Below are positions 23,190 through 26,454 of a DNA stretch of 26,454 nucleotides, one piece after another. Under the pieces are notes generated by a model. The model did not search any database. It was given only the letters and a program-made list of their open reading frames with translations, and was not told the DNA's origin. Position 1 is the first letter of the stretch, and each line of letters opens with the position of its first letter. Position numbers and translations under genes: made by a program. Source of the DNA: an uncultured Collinsella sp. (GTDB taxonomy: Bacteria > Actinomycetota > Coriobacteriia > Coriobacteriales > Coriobacteriaceae); assembly GCA_937934165.1 (NCBI GenBank), contig CALGZX010000125.1:1-26454 (forward strand). The letters are read 5' to 3'.

Positions 23190-23400
23190 ATGGGGCCCTT
23201 TCGATAGTTTCGCATGGTAGCGGTGGGTTCCAAATGCTACAAGGGTAACACCTTGCCGATGCAGGTAAGCACGTGAATGCTGTTACATTTTTATGACCTG
23301 GCAAACGGTGGTAATGGAGCCGCGGGCGCGTGGTTATTGGCGCATTCGTTAACAATGACGAAACGCTAACAGTCCCCCTCCCCGCAGGTCATCGAGCGTG

Positions 23401-24198
23401 CTAACGCTCCAAGACATCGCGAACGGCGTTTGCCGCCGTAACGGGGCGATCGCGCAAACCGTTATGCGCGCCCGGGATCGTCACAAGGGGGCAATCGAGA
23501 TATTCGGCAGCCGCTCGCGTACCAGCCTCGCGGGGTGTACCGACCGAAAGCTCGCCCAAAAACACAGCCGACACCGCCTTTGATTCGCGGGCGCGCTCCC
23601 AGTCGGGAGCATATGTCATATTTGTTCCGTATTCATTAGCCATAAAGCAACGACCATTGCGCAGGGCATGCTTGGCTTCCGCTTCGGTCGTCCCAGGAGC
23701 CTCGGGGTCCAAGTCGCCGAGAGCTCCCAAGAAAAGCCGAAGCGCCCTTGAAACCTTTCCAGCCGCAATCATATCGAGCAAAATCGGAGCTGCGCCCATG
23801 CCGACGCCTTCGGCCGACACAGCCGGCTCATGCAGAATCGCACGGGCGACGAGATGGGGTTCGGTGCGAAGAAGCTCCAGCGCCACCAACGTACCGGCGC
23901 TGTGCGCAAGCACATTTGTCGGAGCGCCAACGTGTTCGATCACGGCCTGCAGGTCGGCGGCCTGAGCGGCAAGATCATAGCTGCCGTCTGCCGCTTCGCT
24001 GCTGCCGCCACAGCCGCGGCGGTCGTAGGCAATTACGCGGTAGTTGCGACTGAGCTCACAAGCGATACCGTCAAAAAATGTGCCGTCGACACAAGCGCCG
24101 TGCACGCACACCAAGGCAGGAGTATCAGGCGACACATCCGGGCCGGCATATTCGCGACAGGCAATCGTGGTGCCCGCATTCTCGACCGTAAAATCCAT
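23401..24198 (-). CDS. Alpha/beta-hydrolase fold protein
   Basis: 265-residue cytosolic hydrolase. Oxyanion-hole motif VCVHGACVDGTFF (residues 30-42), nucleophile elbow LAHSAGT with Ser100, and C-terminal His245 in PGAHNGL give the catalytic frame; the acid residue is probably in the GELSVGTPREAG stretch. The cap between them is helical. The family ranges over esterases, lactonases and haloperoxidase-like enzymes, and the sequence does not fix the substrate. ATG 24198 has GGGGG 7 bp upstream. Divergent from the radical SAM gene; the 225-bp gap holds a small palindrome GTTAA-CAGA-TTAAC (24274-24287) that could be an operator. Confidence 0.87.
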   Translation of the reverse strand: MDFTVENAGTTIACREYAGPDVSPDTPALVCVHGACVDGTFFDGIACELSRNYRVIAYDRRGCGGSSEAADGSYDLAAQAADLQAVIEHVGAPTNVLAHSAGTLVALELLRTEPHLVARAILHEPAVSAEGVGMGAAPILLDMIAAGKVSRALRLFLGALGDLDPEAPGTTEAEAKHALRNGRCFMANEYGTNMTYAPDWERARESKAVSAVFLGELSVGTPREAGTRAAAEYLDCPLVTIPGAHNGLRDRPVTAANAVRDVLER

Positions 24199-24423
24199 GT
24201 TGTGCCCCCATCATCAACGCCCATCCAGTTGCGCGTCAGTACGGCTGGATAGACCCGCATTGCTTTACGCCTTGTTAACAGATTAACTTTACCCGACCCG
24301 AGGCTTTTCATGACACGGCATAATGAGCGACGTGAAAAAACGAAACTTGTAAAGCAAGAGCCCGCACCCTGCTTTGGAGCCGATGCTATGCTTAGGCACA
24401 ATTGTCTTGAGGAGCATATGCCT

Positions 24424-25200
24424 ATGTCTACGTTTTTGAATGCCAGCCCCATCTTTGGGCCCGTTCGCAGCCGTCGCCTTGGTCTCTCGCTCGGCGTCAA
24501 CATGATGCCGGCCAGCGGCAAAATCTGCACGTTCGACTGCATTTACTGCGAAAACGGCCTCAACGCCGAGCGCCCCTGCCACGAGCCGTACAACACAACC
24601 GCCGTGGTACTCGACGCGCTCGAGGCAAAGCTGCGCGATATGGCAGCCGAGGGCGAGCTCCCCGATGTGATCACCTTCGCAGGCAACGGCGAGCCCACCG
24701 CCGCACCGGAGTTTCCGCAGGCCATCGCCGGTGCCGTCGCGCTTCGCGACGAGCTGGCCCCAAACTCCAAGATTGCCGTGCTCTCCAACGGCACGCGCGC
24801 CGACCGTCCCCAGGTACACGATGCGCTCATGATGGTCGACGACAACATCCTCAAGCTCGATACGGTCGACCCGGCGTTTATCCAGCAGCTCGACCAGCCT
24901 GTTGGCCCCTACGACGTCGAGCACCAGATCGAGACGTTCGCAAGCTTTGACGGTCACGTTATTATCCAGACGATCTTTTTGACCGGCGAGTATCAAGGCA
25001 AGCTCATCGACAACACCGGCGAGGAGCACGTTGCCCCCTGGCTCGCGGCGCTCGAGCGCATTCGCCCACAAGAAGCGACCATCTACACGGTGGCGCGCGA
25101 GACACCGGTCGCCGGCCTTGCCAAAGCGGCGCCTGAGGTGCTCGACGCCATTGCCGCGCGCGTGCGCGCCATCGGCATTCCCTGCCAGGTGAGCTACTAG
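24424..25200 (+). CDS. Radical SAM protein (COG0731/TYW1-like)
   Basis: 258-residue iron-sulfur enzyme. CTFDCIYC (Cys35, Cys39, Cys42) binds the [4Fe-4S] cluster used to cleave S-adenosylmethionine. RSRRLGLSLGVNMMP precedes it and TFAGNGEPT, a G-x-GEP motif for SAM contact, follows; VLSNGTRAD and KLDTVD continue the barrel. This head is typical of small COG0731-type proteins of undefined substrate. ATG 24424 (MSTFLNASP) is chosen because GAGGAG lies 9 bp upstream; ATG 24418 is only 3 bp from it, and the longer in-frame extension to 24310 runs through the divergent promoter region. Methionine aminopeptidase follows 55 bp downstream, possibly from its own TATACT promoter. Confidence 0.88.
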   Translation: MSTFLNASPIFGPVRSRRLGLSLGVNMMPASGKICTFDCIYCENGLNAERPCHEPYNTTAVVLDALEAKLRDMAAEGELPDVITFAGNGEPTAAPEFPQAIAGAVALRDELAPNSKIAVLSNGTRADRPQVHDALMMVDDNILKLDTVDPAFIQQLDQPVGPYDVEHQIETFASFDGHVIIQTIFLTGEYQGKLIDNTGEEHVAPWLAALERIRPQEATIYTVARETPVAGLAKAAPEVLDAIAARVRAIGIPCQVSY

Positions 25201-25255
25201 CGCGCAGCTGCTCTGAAGGTGGGCTATACTAGCTGCGAACGAAAGGAAGTTAGCC

Positions 25256-26143
25256 ATGTATGACAAAGGACCCGTGCCTGGCCGCAACGACGCTTGCTGG
25301 TGCGGCAGCGGCAAGAAATACAAGAAATGCCATAGCGCCTTTGATGAGCGCCTCGAGCGCTTGTGGGAAGAGGGTTGGGAGGTTCTGCCCCGCACGCTCT
25401 ACAAGACGCCCGCCGATATCGAGGGAATTAAGCGCTCGGCCGCCATCAACGTGGGCGTGCTCGATTATGTGGGCGAGCATATCGCCGCAGGCATGACCAC
25501 CAACCAGATCGACCAGATGATCTATGACTACACCGTCGAGCACGGCGGCACGCCGGCCGATCTCAACTACGAGGGCTATCCCAAGAGTGTGTGCACCTCG
25601 ATCAACGACGTCGTCTGCCACGGTATTCCCTGCGATACGGACGTCCTGCACGAGGGCGACATCATCAACGTGGACTGCTCCACGATCTTGGACGGTTACT
25701 TTAGTGATTCGAGCCGTATGTTTTGCATCGGCGAGGTCTCGGCCGAGCGCCAGCGCCTGGTCGACGTCACCCGCGCCAGCGTGGAGGCGGGTCTGGCGGC
25801 CGTCAAGCCATGGCTGCCGTTGTCCGTTATGGCCGAGGCCGTGCAAAAGACGGTCGAGGACGCCGGCTTTAGCGTAGTGCGCGAGTACGGCGGACACGGC
25901 ATCGGTAAGGAATTCCACGAGGACCCGTTTGTGGGCTTTACCACCGAGGCGCCCGATGTGGACACCATCATGGTGCCGGGCATGGTCTTTACCATCGAAC
26001 CCATGGTCAACGCCGGAGCGCCCGACATCAAGATTAGCAAGGGTGACGGTTGGTGCGTGCGCACCAAGGACGGCAGCGATTCGGCCCAGTGCGAGGTTCA
26101 GCTCGTGGTGACCGAGGACGGCTACGAGCTGCTGAGCTGGTAG
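25256..26143 (+). CDS. map: Methionine aminopeptidase with N-terminal SEC-C zinc motif
   Basis: 295-residue type I enzyme that removes the initiator Met from nascent proteins. All metal ligands are present: Asp140, Asp151, His214, Glu248 and Glu280, with substrate His122 (CHGIP). A SEC-C motif (CWCGSGKKYKKCH, Cys14, Cys16, Cys25, His26) is fused at the N-terminus and binds zinc; in related proteins it supports ribosome or SecA-type contacts. SD AAGGAA precedes ATG 25256, and TATACT (25225-25230) is a good -10 with no clear -35. A strong terminator follows. A second, shorter copy near the ribosomal operon would be usual in this group, but is outside this window. Confidence 0.95.
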   Translation: MYDKGPVPGRNDACWCGSGKKYKKCHSAFDERLERLWEEGWEVLPRTLYKTPADIEGIKRSAAINVGVLDYVGEHIAAGMTTNQIDQMIYDYTVEHGGTPADLNYEGYPKSVCTSINDVVCHGIPCDTDVLHEGDIINVDCSTILDGYFSDSSRMFCIGEVSAERQRLVDVTRASVEAGLAAVKPWLPLSVMAEAVQKTVEDAGFSVVREYGGHGIGKEFHEDPFVGFTTEAPDVDTIMVPGMVFTIEPMVNAGAPDIKISKGDGWCVRTKDGSDSAQCEVQLVVTEDGYELLSW

Positions 26144-26152
26144 CCGTAGATG

Positions 26153-26199
26153 CGCCGGATGCTGACGGGTACGCTCGTCTTGCATCCGGCGTTTTTATT
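26153..26199 (+). terminator. Rho-independent terminator of the methionine aminopeptidase gene
   Basis: CGCCGGATGC (26153-26162) pairs perfectly with GCATCCGGCG (26182-26191), followed directly by TTTTTATTT. Confidence 0.9.
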
Positions 26200-26219
26200 T
26201 GAACGTTTTGCCTGATAAA

Positions 26220-26254
26220 ACCTGCCAAAATAAACCTGTCCCTTTTTGGTAGGT
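26220..26254. repeat. Dispersed repeat with CCTGTCCCTTTTTGGTAGGT, copy 2
   Basis: ACCTGCCAAAA (26220-26230) and TTTTGGTAGGT (26244-26254) pair with one wobble around a 13-nt loop. The right 20 bp equal 12701-12720. It lies between the terminator and the next start codon. Confidence 0.65.
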
Positions 26255-26273
26255 CAAGCGGAGAGGACTGCTT

Positions 26274-26454
26274 GTGAACATCCTGGTTTTGCCGCCCGTC
26301 AACGACCGTCATCGCGCAATTCTTGAGTCGAGCGCTCCGGGCGAGGACTTTATCTACACGAGCGCCGACGCCGCCACGCGCGAGCAGGTCGCCGATGCCG
26401 ACGTGATCTTGGGCAACATCGACCCTGACATGCTCACAGCATGCGAGCATCTCC
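26274..26454 (+). CDS. D-2-hydroxyacid dehydrogenase-like protein (partial, 5' end only)
   Basis: Only 60 codons are inside the window. The N-terminus (ILVLPPVNDRHRAILES, then DFIYTSADAATREQVADADVILGNI) matches the start of NAD-dependent D-isomer-specific 2-hydroxyacid dehydrogenases, whose first 100 residues form the substrate-binding lid. The NAD-binding and catalytic residues would lie outside, so the assignment rests on this leader alone. Start is GTG 26274 with GGAGAGG 7 bp upstream. It follows a terminator and a dispersed repeat, so it should have its own promoter; none is clear. Confidence 0.7.
   Translation, partial: MNILVLPPVNDRHRAILESSAPGEDFIYTSADAATREQVADADVILGNIDPDMLTACEHL

Noticed and set aside
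23394..23409. GAGCGT-gcta-ACGCTC as terminator of the alpha/beta hydrolase gene
   Set aside because: Only a 6-bp stem overlapping the stop codon with no T-run after it on the minus strand.
24310..24423. N-terminal extension of the radical SAM protein
   Set aside because: No SD at 24310, a charged non-family leader, and a better start at 24424 with GAGGAG at 9 bp.
24289..26185. Long minus-strand frames opposite the radical SAM and methionine aminopeptidase genes
   Set aside because: Products rich in His, Asp, Gly and Arg without motifs; the opposite strand carries complete catalytic sets.

Overview
The window looks like chromosomal DNA of a high-GC Gram-positive gut anaerobe of the Coriobacteriia, most likely a Collinsella-type organism. 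The reasons are GC-rich coding with strong Shine-Dalgarno (SD) sites, a 2-hydroxyacyl-CoA dehydratase activase, a CmpB-type membrane protein, a coriobacterial style of Tat/lipobox substrate-binding protein, and many short palindromic intergenic repeats. The genus is inference; no rRNA or other marker gene is present.

Layout, left to right. (1) 1-3222, minus strand: a TetR-family regulator with two palindromic operators in its promoter, followed 11 bp later by a large double-ASKHA/DUF2229 CoA-dehydratase activase that runs off the left edge. (2) 3249-3702: a gene-poor stretch holding hairpin repeats and a probable small hydrophobic-peptide gene (41 codons, minus strand). That gene has a TTGACA/TATATA promoter, an SD inside a small stem, and a convergent plus-strand promoter at its 3' end, the architecture of a type I toxin-antitoxin locus. 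(3) 3704-6702, minus: a Cof-type HAD phosphatase whose SD is buried in a perfect 15-bp inverted repeat, then an MFS exporter and the TetR gene that probably controls it. Two copies of an ATACATAC-N5-GTATGTAT operator and a terminator lie between the last two. (4) 6777-8604, minus: ammonium transporter Amt and a P-II protein without the modifiable T-loop Tyr51, separated by a large palindrome of about 103 bp. (5) 8803-10362, minus: an HD-domain protein and a CmpB-family membrane protein in one transcript.

(6) 10591-17157, plus strand: a divergent short DXS-like enzyme with a good terminator; a three-unit array of inverted repeats; then a polar amino-acid ABC transporter (lipoprotein, two permeases, ATPase) and a class C26 gamma-glutamyl hydrolase-like amidase, which together suggest uptake and breakdown of glutamate/glutamine-type or gamma-glutamyl compounds. 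(7) 17271-20698, minus, visibly AT-richer: DUF2975 membrane protein, small XRE-type regulator, ABC ATPase and two ABC-2-type membrane subunits, probably an acquired exporter/immunity-type cassette with its own regulator. (8) 20929-23189, minus: a lone HPt protein and a degenerate-GGDEF/receiver/HD-GYP protein, a two-component and cyclic-di-GMP turnover pair. (9) 23401-26454: alpha/beta hydrolase (minus); then a radical SAM protein, a SEC-C methionine aminopeptidase and the start of a D-2-hydroxyacid dehydrogenase (plus).

No tRNA, rRNA, CRISPR array, transposase or phage gene was recognised. Coordinates of hairpins and operators were read by eye; no folding, alignment or database search was run.
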